In this document: piece after piece, positions 27,040-35,434 of the stretch
Numbering within the stretch: position 1 is the stretch's first letter
Layout of the letters: each line of letters opens with the position of its first letter
DNA from: Fischerella muscicola SAG 1427-1 = PCC 73103
GTDB lineage: Bacteria; Cyanobacteriota; Cyanobacteriia; Cyanobacteriales; Nostocaceae
Assembly: GCF_000317245.1 (NCBI RefSeq)
Contig: NZ_AJLJ01000370.1
Location: 1-53,767, forward strand
Direction of reading: 5' to 3'
DNA length: 53,767 bases
Translations under genes and position numbers: made by a program
Notes under the pieces: generated by a model
The model's input: the letters and a program-made list of their open reading frames with translations, nothing else
Databases searched by the model: none
Told to the model about the DNA's origin: nothing

Positions 27040-28224
27040 ATGTCCGACTCCCAAACTGTTAGTACTGCTGTTGCTAAACTCTACGATACCTATCCTTTTC
27101 CGCCAGAACCATTGCTTGATGAACCACCCCCCGGTTACAATTGGCGCTGGAATTGGTTAGCAGCCTACAATTTCTGTACTGGGCAAAAACCCCAAAAACA
27201 AAACATCCGGATTTTAGATGCTGGTTGTGGGACAGGAGTAGGAACAGAGTATTTAGTTCACCTCAACCCTCATGCTTCTGTAGTCGGAATTGACCTGAGT
27301 GCAGGTGCTTTGCAGGTCGCCAAGGAACGCTGTCAACGTTCCGGTGCAAACCGCGTCGAATTTCATCACCTCAGCCTTTACGACGTGGCACAACTTCCGG
27401 GGGAGTTTGATTTAATTAATTGTGTTGGGGTACTGCATCACTTAGGCGATCCGATTCGCGGTATTCAAGCTTTAGCGAAGAAGTTAGCCCCAGGTGGCTT
27501 AATGCACATTTTTGTCTATGGAGAGTTAGGACGCTGGGAAATTCAACTCATGCAAAAAGCGATCGCCCTCATTCAAGGTGAAAAACGCGGCGATTATCGC
27601 GATGGTGTCCAAGTTGGGCGACAAATATTTGCATCTTTACCAGAAAAAAACAGAATTGTCAAGCGAGAACAAGAGCGTTGGTCTTTGGAAAATCAGCGAG
27701 ATGAATGCTTTGCTGACATGTATGTTCATCCTCAAGAAATTGATTACAATATAGAAACGCTGTTTGAACTCATCGACGCTTCCGGATTAGAGTTTATCGG
27801 CTTCTCAAATCCTGGTTTCTGGCAATTGGAGCGACTTTTGGGCAAAGCGCCGGAATTGATGGTAAGGGCAGGTGAATTAAGCGATCGCCAACGTTACCGT
27901 CTCATAGAACTACTAGACCCAGAAGTCGCTCACTACGAATTTTTTCTTGGTCGTCTACCCATCACCAAAGCTGACTGGTCAAGCGATGAAGCTTTAATGA
28001 CAGCGATAGCTGAACGTAATCCCTGTATAGATGGTTTTCCGAGCCAGTGTGTATTCAATTACGATTACCAGATAATACATTTATCGGCAGCCGAATTAGA
28101 ATTTCTGCAAGCCTGCGAGGGGAAGAAAACAGTGGCAGAAATTTTGCGGGAGAATGTACAGCTAGAGTTAAAGCAAGTGCGATCGCTACTCAATCAGCAA
28201 TTGATGATGTTAACACCAAGCTGA
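27040..28224 (+). CDS. Class I SAM-dependent methyltransferase
   Basis: The 394-residue protein has an N-terminal segment with YDTYPFPPEPLLDEPPPGYNWRWNWLAAYNF. The Rossmann methyltransferase core follows: motif I is ILDAGCGTGVGTEYL (about residues 57-71), VVGIDLS is the acidic strand-2 end, and FDLINCVGVLHHLGDP is motif IV. About 190 further C-terminal residues follow, ending in a region with a winged-helix or PqqD-like feel (FLQACEGKKTVAEILREN). The N-terminal YPFPP block resembles methyltransferases common in cyanobacteria, but the substrate is unknown. It is divergent from the comB-like gene, with only 42 bp between the starts. Confidence 0.85.
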   Translation: MSDSQTVSTAVAKLYDTYPFPPEPLLDEPPPGYNWRWNWLAAYNFCTGQKPQKQNIRILDAGCGTGVGTEYLVHLNPHASVVGIDLSAGALQVAKERCQRSGANRVEFHHLSLYDVAQLPGEFDLINCVGVLHHLGDPIRGIQALAKKLAPGGLMHIFVYGELGRWEIQLMQKAIALIQGEKRGDYRDGVQVGRQIFASLPEKNRIVKREQERWSLENQRDECFADMYVHPQEIDYNIETLFELIDASGLEFIGFSNPGFWQLERLLGKAPELMVRAGELSDRQRYRLIELLDPEVAHYEFFLGRLPITKADWSSDEALMTAIAERNPCIDGFPSQCVFNYDYQIIHLSAAELEFLQACEGKKTVAEILRENVQLELKQVRSLLNQQLMMLTPS

Positions 28225-28443
28225 AAAATAGAGGATAGGGAATCAGGAATTAGGAAATATGTGGAAATTATGAACAGCTAATTTCCCTATTCCCGATCAC
28301 CGATCACCGATCACCGATCCCCGATTCCTGATCCCCAATGGCTAAGTTAATTGTTTTTTCTAAAGTATTGTTACCTCAGCGTGATATGATTTAGCTGGCT
28401 GAATGTGCAGTCAACATAATTAGCTGTACTGGTTTCAAGTCCC
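28225..28443. repeat. Simple tandem GATCACC/GATCCCC heptamers
   Basis: About 28286-28340 repeats CCGATCACCGATCACCGATCC-type heptamers. A weak inverse (AGGGAATCAGGAATTAGG) at 28233-28256 can pair with it. It lies just ahead of the atp operon promoter region. Confidence 0.55.
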
Positions 28444-28902
28444 GTGAGCTTGTCTGATCAATCAACTGATCCCACACCGACAACACAACAAGATTCAAGC
28501 CCTGGTTTTGAGGACACAGAACCAGTAGACTCTATGCAAGAGTTTTATCAACTCTACCAAGAGTTTTTGCTAATCACGCTTGTCTTGACGGGGATTGTTT
28601 TTATCTCTGTGTGGATTTTTTATTCCCTAAATATTGCCCTTAATTATCTTCTTGGGGCATTTACGGGTATGCTTTACATGAGGATGTTGGCAAAAGATGT
28701 TGAGCGCTTAGGCCCACAAAAACGGCAACTGAATAAAAATCGGTTCGCCCTGTTAGTAGTGATAATTCTGCTGGCATCTCGGTGGAATGAATTGCAAATC
28801 TTGCCCATATTTTTGGGATTTCTGACATATAAAGCCACGCTCATTTTCTATGTAGTTAGAGAAGCTTTTATCTCTGGCTTGCCAAATATTCCAAAACCTT
28901 AA
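28444..28902 (+). CDS. atpI: ATP synthase protein I (AtpI-like)
   Basis: The 152-residue protein has a hydrophilic, Ser/Thr/Pro-rich N-terminus (1-40) and about four membrane segments (43-62, 66-85, 103-118, 121-140). Its place directly before subunit a of the ATP synthase operon identifies it as the protein I found there in cyanobacteria, which is thought to help c-ring assembly. The start is a GTG at 28444; a TTG two codons on is an alternative. The gap to atpB is 99 bp. Confidence 0.85.
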   Translation: MSLSDQSTDPTPTTQQDSSPGFEDTEPVDSMQEFYQLYQEFLLITLVLTGIVFISVWIFYSLNIALNYLLGAFTGMLYMRMLAKDVERLGPQKRQLNKNRFALLVVIILLASRWNELQILPIFLGFLTYKATLIFYVVREAFISGLPNIPKP

Positions 28903-29001
28903 CAAGGCTCAATGTGAGTTTGCCTTAAAGTAAATCCACAGCAGGCTTCTAGTTCTTTTTCTCCAGCTTAAGATTGGAGAATTAGTTGATTTGGGAAGAA
29001 A

Positions 29002-29757
29002 ATGCTCCATCTCCTGAACTTCTTCAATTCAGTAACCCTTGCCGAATTAGAAGTAGGAAATCATTTCTACTGGCAATTGGGTAATCTAAAAGTACATGGA
29101 CAAGTTTTTCTTACCTCTTGGTTCGTGATTGCTATTTTAGTAGTGGCGTCAATTGCCGCTACTCGCAATGCCCAAAGAATTCCCAGTGGCATACAGAATT
29201 TTATGGAATATGCCCTGGAATTTATTCGGGATTTGACGAAAAACCAGTTAGGTGAGAAAGAATATCGTCCTTGGGTGCCTTTTATCGGCACATTATTTCT
29301 GTTCATCTTTGTATCCAATTGGTCGGGCGCTTTAATTCCTTGGAAGCTCATCAAACTCCCATCTGGTGAATTAGCAGCACCGACCAATGACATCAATACG
29401 ACAGTAGCACTGGCGTTATTGACTTCTTTAGCTTACTTTTACGCAGGTTTTAGCAAACGCGGTTTGGGTTACTTTAAGAAGTATATCGAACCAACACCGG
29501 TTCTATTACCAATCGCGATTCTAGAAGATTTCACCAAACCTCTTTCCCTAAGCTTCCGTCTTTTTGGAAACATTTTGGCGGATGAATTAGTGGTGGCGGT
29601 ACTAGTTCTATTAGTCCCTCTATTTGTTCCTCTACCTGTGATGGCTCTTGGTTTGTTTACTAGTGCCATTCAAGCCCTGGTTTTTGCTACCCTTGCAGGG
29701 GCTTATATTCACGAGGCCATGGAGGGACATGGTGATGAAGGACATGAGGAACATTAG
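29002..29757 (+). CDS. atpB: ATP synthase Fo subunit a
   Basis: The 251-residue subunit (called atpI in some cyanobacterial papers) forms the proton half-channels against the c-ring. The critical Arg lies in LSFRLFGNILADELVVAVLVLL (about residue 190). Other typical blocks are PWVPFIGTLFLFIFVSNWSGALIPW and the C-terminal ALGLFTSAIQALVFATLAGAYIHEA. Five to six membrane helices are predicted. It is the second gene of the atp1-type operon. Confidence 0.97.
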   Translation: MLHLLNFFNSVTLAELEVGNHFYWQLGNLKVHGQVFLTSWFVIAILVVASIAATRNAQRIPSGIQNFMEYALEFIRDLTKNQLGEKEYRPWVPFIGTLFLFIFVSNWSGALIPWKLIKLPSGELAAPTNDINTTVALALLTSLAYFYAGFSKRGLGYFKKYIEPTPVLLPIAILEDFTKPLSLSFRLFGNILADELVVAVLVLLVPLFVPLPVMALGLFTSAIQALVFATLAGAYIHEAMEGHGDEGHEEH

Positions 29758-29870
29758 AGTCCTCAGTTGATGTAATTTTAGATTTTGGAACTGGATATTT
29801 GATTCAGTTACAAATCTAAAAAACAAAGTCGCAAACCGTTAGTTTTGTACTCAAGGTAAGGAAAATCAAC

Positions 29871-30116
29871 ATGGATCCATTGGTTTCTGCTGCTTCAGTT
29901 CTCGCTGCTGCTTTAGCAATTGGTTTAGCTGCGATTGGCCCTGGTATTGGTCAAGGTAACGCCGCAGGTCAAGCAGTAGAAGGTATCGCCCGTCAGCCAG
30001 AGGCAGAAGGAAAAATTCGCGGTACATTGCTGTTAACTTTGGCGTTCATGGAATCACTGACAATCTACGGTCTGGTGATTGCACTAGTATTGCTGTTTGC
30101 TAACCCCTTCTCTTAA
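29871..30116 (+). CDS. atpE: ATP synthase Fo subunit c
   Basis: The 81-residue hairpin of two membrane helices forms the rotating c-ring. The glycine-rich motif GPGIGQG lies at 23-29, the loop ARQPEAEGKIR at 40-50, and the proton-carrying glutamate is E61 (LAFMESLTIYG). Cyanobacterial papers name it atpH. An AAGGAAAA ribosome-binding site precedes the ATG. A 235-bp gap with an inverted repeat separates it from the b' gene. Confidence 0.98.
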   Translation: MDPLVSAASVLAAALAIGLAAIGPGIGQGNAAGQAVEGIARQPEAEGKIRGTLLLTLAFMESLTIYGLVIALVLLFANPFS

Positions 30117-30138
30117 TCTCTAAAACATTTTCATTTGA

Positions 30139-30271
30139 GAGACGTGATCACTCATACCAATTTTGGATTTTAGATTGTAGATTTTTGATTTTGGATTAAA
30201 AGCTTTTTCAAGAAGGCTGTTTGATTCGTTTCAGAATAATCCTAATTATCCTAATTTGGTATCACGTCTCT
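30139..30271. repeat. MITE-like inverted repeat between atpE and the b' gene
   Basis: GAGACGTGATCACTCATACCAA at the left end is mirrored by TTGGTATCACGTCTC at the right end, apart from a small CACTC-type bulge. Between them lie AGATTTT/GGATTTT heptamers. The whole can form a long hairpin in the operon mRNA. No coding sequence is inside. Confidence 0.6.
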
Positions 30272-30351
30272 GAGACAGGATTTAACCTTAATTAAAGGTA
30301 AATCAAAATTGCTACCCACAAAAACTGCTGTTACAGCCAAAGAGGAGAGAA

Positions 30352-30783
30352 ATGTTTGATTTCGATGCTACCTTGCCCTTAATGGCATTGCAGTTCCTGC
30401 TGTTGGCAGCTGTTTTAAATGTGATTTTCTACAAGCCATTGACCAAGGTACTAGACGATCGCGATAATTACATCCGAACGAATAACCTTGAAGCTCGCGA
30501 ACGCTTGGCTAAAGCCGAGCGATTGACCAAGGAATATGAGCAACAGCTAGCAGAAGCACGCAGGCAATCTCAAAATGTCGTTGCCCAAGCTCAGACTGAG
30601 GCTCAAAAAATTACTGCCGAGAAAATCGCTGAAGCCCAAAAAGAAGCTCAGGCGCAACGAGAACAGGTGGCTCAAGAAATAGAACAGCAAAAGCAGGAAG
30701 CTTTACGTTCCTTGGAGCAACAGGTAGATGCCTTCAGCAGGCAGATTCTGGAAAAACTCTTGGGACCTTCTTTAGTCAAATAG
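30352..30783 (+). CDS. atpF2: ATP synthase Fo subunit b'
   Basis: The 143-residue protein has one N-terminal membrane helix (about 8-28, LMALQFLLLAAVLNVIFYKPL) and then a long charged coiled coil. It pairs with subunit b as the peripheral stalk, a heterodimer characteristic of cyanobacteria and chloroplasts. Older cyanobacterial naming is atpG. GAGGAGAGAA before the ATG is a strong ribosome-binding site. It is followed by a hairpin with a T-run, before atpF. Confidence 0.95.
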   Translation: MFDFDATLPLMALQFLLLAAVLNVIFYKPLTKVLDDRDNYIRTNNLEARERLAKAERLTKEYEQQLAEARRQSQNVVAQAQTEAQKITAEKIAEAQKEAQAQREQVAQEIEQQKQEALRSLEQQVDAFSRQILEKLLGPSLVK

Positions 30784-30868
30784 TCAAAAATAGTGACTGT
30801 TGATAGCTCACAACATCGGTTCCAAAAAGTATTTGCGCTTGGGGCATTCGTCCGGTGAGCGCTGAATT

Positions 30869-30893
30869 AAGTGTCACGCATTGGCACTTTTTT
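30869..30893 (+). terminator. Terminator-like hairpin inside the atp operon
   Basis: AAGTGTC (30869-30875) pairs with GGCACTT (30883-30889), with one G-U pair and a 7-nt loop. A run of six T (30888-30893) follows directly. It lies between the b' and b genes, so it would act as an attenuator or processing site rather than an operon end. Confidence 0.45.
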
Positions 30894-30945
30894 CCTTTGG
30901 GGAAAGTTCTAACTTACGATTAGCAAGGGAGCAGCGCAGTTGTAG

Positions 30946-31494
30946 ATGGGTATTGTAGGAACAGTCTTATTATTAGCCACAGAGGCGGCGGCAGAAGCAG
31001 AATCGCCAGGCGGTTTTGGTCTAGACTTCAACATTCTTGAAACCAATATAATTAACCTGGCAATTCTAGTTGGTGTTTTATTTTACTTTGGGCGTAAAGT
31101 TATCAGTAACACCCTCAGCGAGCGACGCTCAAATATTGAAACTGCAATTCGGGAAGCTGAAGAGCGTGCCAAAGAAGCAGCAGCCCAACTTTCCGACGTG
31201 CAACAAAGTTTGACCCAGGCACAAGCAGAAGCGCAACAAATCCGCAAAGCTGCCGAAGAAAACGCTCGTTCAGCTCGTGAAGCAATTTTGGCACGGGCGG
31301 CAGAGGAAGTGGAACGAATGAAAGAAACAGCTGCCCGCGATTTAGACACAGAAAGAGAGCGAGCGTTTGCCGAACTGAGGCAACGGGTAGTGGCCATGGC
31401 ATTGCAAAAAGCCGAATCGGAACTCCGCAGTGGAATTGGCGACGATGCTCAACAAGCATTGATTGATCGTAGTATCGCGCTACTGGGAGGCTAG
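30946..31494 (+). CDS. atpF: ATP synthase Fo subunit b
   Basis: The 182-residue protein has an N-terminal leader followed by one membrane helix (about 31-48, NIINLAILVGVLFYFG). A long Ala/Glu/Lys-rich coiled coil (about 55-160) makes the peripheral stalk with b'. The ATG at 30946 matches family N-termini (MGIVGTVLLLATEAAAE). The stop lies 2 bp before the delta subunit start, so the two are translationally coupled. Confidence 0.96.
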   Translation: MGIVGTVLLLATEAAAEAESPGGFGLDFNILETNIINLAILVGVLFYFGRKVISNTLSERRSNIETAIREAEERAKEAAAQLSDVQQSLTQAQAEAQQIRKAAEENARSAREAILARAAEEVERMKETAARDLDTERERAFAELRQRVVAMALQKAESELRSGIGDDAQQALIDRSIALLGG

Positions 31495-31496
31495 AA

Positions 31497-32051
31497 ATGA
31501 CAAGCAATGCAGGATTATCAGAAGTAGCCCTGCCTTATGCAGAGGCTTTGATGTCGGTAGCGCAATCAAATAATTTGACAGAAGAGTTCGGCGAAGACAT
31601 TCGTGCTTTGCTGAACTTGTTGTCTAACAGTGAGGAACTACAACAGTTTCTCAATAACCCATTTATCCAGACAGAGGATAGAAAAGCAGTTCTCAACCGG
31701 ATTTTGGGTGAAGGTGCTAACACTTACTTCCGTAATTTTTTAATGCTGTTGGTCGATAGACGACGCATTATGTTATTGGAAGATGTTTGCCGACAATATT
31801 TAGCACTGTTGCGGCAACTCAAACAAACAGTGTTAGCAGAAGTGGTTTCTGCTGTTCCTCTGAGCGAAGACCAATCTTCAGCAGTCAGACAAAAGGTCAT
31901 CGCCATGACCAATGCTCGTGAAGTAGAACTAGAAACCAGAATCGACCCTGACATTATTGGTGGTGTCATTATTAAAGTAGGTTCTCAGGTAATTGACGCT
32001 AGTTTGCGGGGTCAACTGCGTCGCCTGTCTTTGCGCTTAACGAGCGCCTAA
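31497..32051 (+). CDS. atpH: ATP synthase F1 subunit delta
   Basis: The 184-residue OSCP/delta subunit connects the peripheral stalk to the alpha3beta3 head. An N-terminal helical domain (PYAEALMSVAQSNNLTEEF) is followed by the C-terminal signature near residue 150 (IDPDIIGGVIIKVGSQVIDASLRGQL). The length is normal. Cyanobacterial papers use atpD for this gene. It starts 2 bp after atpF. TTTTGGA heptamers (32054-32083) separate it from atpA. Confidence 0.96.
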   Translation: MTSNAGLSEVALPYAEALMSVAQSNNLTEEFGEDIRALLNLLSNSEELQQFLNNPFIQTEDRKAVLNRILGEGANTYFRNFLMLLVDRRRIMLLEDVCRQYLALLRQLKQTVLAEVVSAVPLSEDQSSAVRQKVIAMTNAREVELETRIDPDIIGGVIIKVGSQVIDASLRGQLRRLSLRLTSA

Positions 32052-32053
32052 AT

Positions 32054-32086
32054 GAATTTTGGATTTTGGATTTTGGATTTTGGATT
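32054..32086. repeat. Tandem GGATTTT heptamers
   Basis: TTTTGGA is repeated about four times directly after the delta subunit stop. It is an STRR-type repeat inside the atp operon. Confidence 0.7.
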
Positions 32087-32192
32087 GGCGAATTGTTGAT
32101 AGACAAAAATAGTTATTAACCACTAACCGCTAACTCTAAAACCTAAAATTCTTCTTAACTCTTGTTGTCTCACCAAAAAGTAAGATAGACAA

Positions 32193-33713
32193 ATGGCAAT
32201 TAGCATCAGACCTGACGAAATTAGCAGCATTATTCAACAACAAATCGAGCAATACGACCAACAAGTCAAAGTAGCTAACGTTGGTACAGTTTTGCAAATC
32301 GGTGACGGTATTGCCCGCGTTTATGGTCTAGAAAAGGCCATGGCTGGGGAATTGTTAGAATTTGAAGATGGTACAGTCGGCATCGCTCTCAACTTAGAAG
32401 AAGACAACGTTGGTGCGGTGTTGATGGGTGAAGGTCACTCAATTCAAGAAGGCAGCACCGTCACCGCTACTGGTAAAATTGCTCAGGTTCCTGTAGGGGA
32501 AGCCTTGGTTGGACGCGTTGTCGATGCTTTGGGTCGGGCAATTGATGGTAAAGGTGAAATCAAGACAGCAGAAAGCCGTTTACTTGAATCTCCCGCACCT
32601 GGTATTGTTGCTCGTCGCTCAGTACACGAACCGATGCAAACCGGAATCACCGCGATTGATGCGATGATTCCTATTGGTCGTGGTCAACGGGAATTAATTA
32701 TTGGCGACCGTCAGACTGGGAAAACAGCGATCGCAATTGATACGATCATCAACCAAAAAGAAGAAGATGTAATTTGTGTTTATGTAGCGATCGGTCAAAA
32801 AGCCTCTACTGTCGCCAATGTCGTCCAGACTCTGCAAGAGAAAGGCGCACTAGACTACACCATCGTTGTTGCTGCTAACGCCAGTGAACCTGCATCTCTA
32901 CAATACCTCGCTCCATATACTGGGGCGTCAATTGCTGAGTACTTCATGTACAAAGGCAAAGCTACCCTAGTAATTTACGATGACCTCTCCAAACAAGCCG
33001 CAGCCTATCGGCAAATGTCCTTGCTATTGCGTCGTCCACCCGGACGGGAAGCTTATCCTGGAGACGTATTTTACCTCCACTCCCGCTTATTGGAACGAGC
33101 AGCAAAACTAAGTGACGAATTGGGTAAAGGTAGCATGACCGCCCTCCCAATCATCGAAACCCAAGCAGGTGACGTATCTGCTTACATTCCCACCAATGTG
33201 ATTTCGATTACTGACGGTCAGATATTCTTGTCTTCTGACTTGTTCAACGCTGGTATTCGTCCGGCTATTAACCCTGGTATTTCCGTATCCCGTGTGGGAT
33301 CTGCGGCTCAAACCAAGGCAATGAAGAAAGTTGCTGGTAAGTTGAAGCTAGAATTGGCTCAATTTGACGAATTACAAGCTTTCTCTCAATTTGCTTCTGA
33401 CCTTGATAAAACCACTCAAGACCAGTTGGCACGAGGTCAGCGTTTACGGGAACTCCTCAAACAGCCCCAAAACTCGCCTTTATCGGTGTACGAGCAAGTA
33501 GCTATTCTCTATGCTGGTCTAAATGGTTATTTAGACGACATTCCTACCGATAAAGTTACTACCTTCGCTAAGGGTCTGCGGGAATACCTCAAGACCAGCA
33601 AACCTCAGTACGTCAAAGGTGTGCAAACACAAAAAGCACTAGGTGACAGCGAAGAAACAGCTTTAAAAGAAGGCATCAACGAATACAAAAAGACCTTCTT
33701 GGCAACAGCATAG
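32193..33713 (+). CDS. atpA: ATP synthase F1 subunit alpha
   Basis: The 506-residue non-catalytic nucleotide-binding subunit has its P-loop as GDRQTGKTA (about residues 170-178). The alpha signature PAINPGISVSRVGSAAQ is near residue 365. The N-terminal beta-barrel and C-terminal helical domains are complete. It forms the hexameric head with beta, which is not encoded here: cyanobacteria keep beta and epsilon in a separate operon. GACTAAT/GTCATTG heptamer repeats (33717-33805) lie before the gamma gene. Confidence 0.98.
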   Translation: MAISIRPDEISSIIQQQIEQYDQQVKVANVGTVLQIGDGIARVYGLEKAMAGELLEFEDGTVGIALNLEEDNVGAVLMGEGHSIQEGSTVTATGKIAQVPVGEALVGRVVDALGRAIDGKGEIKTAESRLLESPAPGIVARRSVHEPMQTGITAIDAMIPIGRGQRELIIGDRQTGKTAIAIDTIINQKEEDVICVYVAIGQKASTVANVVQTLQEKGALDYTIVVAANASEPASLQYLAPYTGASIAEYFMYKGKATLVIYDDLSKQAAAYRQMSLLLRRPPGREAYPGDVFYLHSRLLERAAKLSDELGKGSMTALPIIETQAGDVSAYIPTNVISITDGQIFLSSDLFNAGIRPAINPGISVSRVGSAAQTKAMKKVAGKLKLELAQFDELQAFSQFASDLDKTTQDQLARGQRLRELLKQPQNSPLSVYEQVAILYAGLNGYLDDIPTDKVTTFAKGLREYLKTSKPQYVKGVQTQKALGDSEETALKEGINEYKKTFLATA

Positions 33714-33716
33714 ATA

Positions 33717-33805
33717 GTCATTGGTCATCAGTCATTGGTCATTGGGTAAATAACTCATGACTAATGACTCAAGACAAATGACTAATGACTAAGGACTAAG
33801 GACTA
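33717..33805. repeat. GTCATTG / AATGACT heptamer repeats
   Basis: Tandem GTCATTG units (33719-33744) are followed by their inverse, AATGACT and AAGGACT units (33761-33801). They can form a hairpin in the atpA-gamma intercistronic mRNA. Confidence 0.65.
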
Positions 33806-33810
33806 AAATT

Positions 33811-34758
33811 ATGGCTAATCTCAAAGCAATACGCGATCGCATTCAATCCGTAAAAAATACCAAAAAAATTACAGAAGCCATGCGGCTGGTGGCTGCTGCC
33901 AGGGTACGTCGCGCCCAAGAGCAGGTATTAGCCACCCGCCCCTTCGCTGATCGTCTGGCCCAGGTACTCTACGGTTTACAAGCTCGTTTGCAGTTTGAAG
34001 ACGCTAACTCGCCTCTGCTCAGAAAACGGGAAGTTAAATCAGTAGGGATATTGGTTGTTTCAGGCGATCGCGGTCTTTGTGGCGGTTACAACACCAACGT
34101 CATCAAGCGTGCAGAAAATCGCATCAAGGAACTCAAAGCAGAAGGTATTAACTATAAATTAGTACTGGTAGGACGGAAAGCTGCACAGTACTTCCAACGT
34201 CGTGATCAACCAATCGATGCAGTCTATACTGGTTTAGAACAAATCCCAACCGCAGGAGAAGCTTCTAATATTGCCAATGAGTTGCTTTCCCTATTTCTAT
34301 CAGAAAGCGTAGATCGTGTCGAATTGATTTACACTCGCTTTGTATCTCTGGTTAGTTCTCGGCCAGTAGTACAAACTCTGCTTCCCCTTGATACTCAGGG
34401 TTTAGAAACCGCAGACGACGAAATCTTTCGTTTGACTACTCGTGGCGGTCGATTTGAAGTTGAACGGCAAAAAGTCACTGCCCAAACTCGCGCTTTACCT
34501 CGCGACATGATCTTTGAGCAAGATCCAGCACAAATTTTAGATTCTCTACTGTCTCTGTATTTGACCAACCAACTATTACGGGCATTACAAGAATCCTCAG
34601 CTAGCGAACTAGCCGCACGCATGACAGCGATGAGCAATGCTAGCGATAACGCGGGTGAATTGATCAACAGTCTGACTCTGTCTTACAACAAAGCACGCCA
34701 AGCCGCAATTACTCAGGAAATTCTTGAGGTTGTGGGCGGCGCTCAGGCACTGACCTAA
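33811..34758 (+). CDS. atpG: ATP synthase F1 subunit gamma
   Basis: The 315-residue central shaft of F1 has coiled-coil ends at 1-60 (ANLKAIRDRIQSVKNTKKIT) and about 235-312 (ending SYNKARQAAITQEILEVVGGA). The 315-residue length includes the cyanobacterial insertion of about 30 residues near the middle (about 196-235) relative to E. coli; the two cysteines of the plant redox switch are absent. Cyanobacterial papers call it atpC. It is the last gene of the operon. Inverted AGATTTT heptamers follow (34760-34850). Confidence 0.96.
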   Translation: MANLKAIRDRIQSVKNTKKITEAMRLVAAARVRRAQEQVLATRPFADRLAQVLYGLQARLQFEDANSPLLRKREVKSVGILVVSGDRGLCGGYNTNVIKRAENRIKELKAEGINYKLVLVGRKAAQYFQRRDQPIDAVYTGLEQIPTAGEASNIANELLSLFLSESVDRVELIYTRFVSLVSSRPVVQTLLPLDTQGLETADDEIFRLTTRGGRFEVERQKVTAQTRALPRDMIFEQDPAQILDSLLSLYLTNQLLRALQESSASELAARMTAMSNASDNAGELINSLTLSYNKARQAAITQEILEVVGGAQALT

Positions 34759-34759
34759 G

Positions 34760-34850
34760 AAAAGATTTTAGATTTTAGATTTTAGATTTTAGATGGAAAT
34801 TATTAGAGAATTTTCAATCTAAAATCGAAAATCCGAAATCTAAAATTTTG
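34760..34850. repeat. Inverted AGATTTT heptamers after the atp operon
   Basis: AGATTTT is repeated about four times (34762-34793) and faces AATCTAAAATCGAAAATCCG-type complements (34815-34848). The long imperfect hairpin may terminate the atp transcript. Confidence 0.55.
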
Positions 34851-34875
34851 AGTCGCAAATTGAAAAACTCCACAC

Positions 34876-34881
34876 TATAAT
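34876..34881 (+). promoter_or_regulatory. -10 box of ssrA
   Basis: A perfect TATAAT lies 19 bp before the mature 5' end of tmRNA, which fits a short leader removed by RNase P. No convincing -35 was seen at the right spacing. Confidence 0.45.
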
Positions 34882-34900
34882 AGGAGTATATAACCTTCAT

Positions 34901-35290
34901 GGGTCCGTACCGGTTTTGACAGGCTGGCGAAAGCTTCTCTGTGATTCAGGTCGAGAGTGAGTCATCTCTCGCAAATCCAAGGCTCAAAAAAAAAGTAAAT
35001 GCGAACAACATCGTAAAATTTGCTCGTAAGGAAGCTCTTGTAGCAGCCTAATAGCCTCTTACAGGTTCGAGCGCTTCTAGTCTGACTCCGTTAAGGCCTA
35101 GAGGCAAACCCCAACGGATGCGCTATTATGTTCCCTCTGGTGGACTTAGTAGCAAAGACTTTACCAGAGCATCCTACCGTTCGGGATAATGAACGTTCCC
35201 CGCCTTGAGGGTAAGAAAGGCTAAACCTGTGAATGAGTGGAGGGTCAATACCCAGTTTGGACAGCAGTTCGACTCTGCTCGGATCCACTA
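34901..35290 (+). ncRNA. ssrA: Transfer-messenger RNA (one-piece)
   Basis: The RNA begins GGGTCCGTACCGGTTTTGACAG and ends CAGTTCGACTCTGCTCGGATCCA, which are the diagnostic tRNA-like halves. GGGTCCG pairs with CGGATCC as the acceptor stem, with one G-U pair. The internal reading frame, resuming near 35001, encodes ANNIVKFARKEALVAA and then TAA TAG. This tag marks stalled proteins for degradation after ribosome rescue with SmpB. The encoded 3' end is A-CTA rather than A-CCA, so the CCA must be added after transcription. Pseudoknot-forming segments fill the rest. Confidence 0.97.
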
Positions 35291-35300
35291 AATAAAAAGC

Positions 35301-35337
35301 AAATCCACCTAATCATTTTAGGTGGATTTTGTTTATT
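35301..35337 (+). terminator. Intrinsic terminator of ssrA
   Basis: AAATCCACCTAA (35301-35312) and TTAGGTGGATTT (35318-35329) form a perfect 12-bp stem with a 5-nt loop, followed by TGTTTATTT. It begins 10 bp after the tmRNA end. Confidence 0.85.
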
Positions 35338-35434
35338 TGGTATTTTGAATGAGTGGGGCAGCATGCATAGGTATTGCTAACGTGTCAACCCTGTCTATTA
35401 CCTTGGGTCATAGATAAAAGTTGAGTTGGAGAGA

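Noticed and set aside
30946..31507. Minus-strand frames of 104 and 130 codons opposite atpF
   Set aside because: They arise from the Ala/Glu/Arg-rich coiled-coil codons of atpF and have no independent support.
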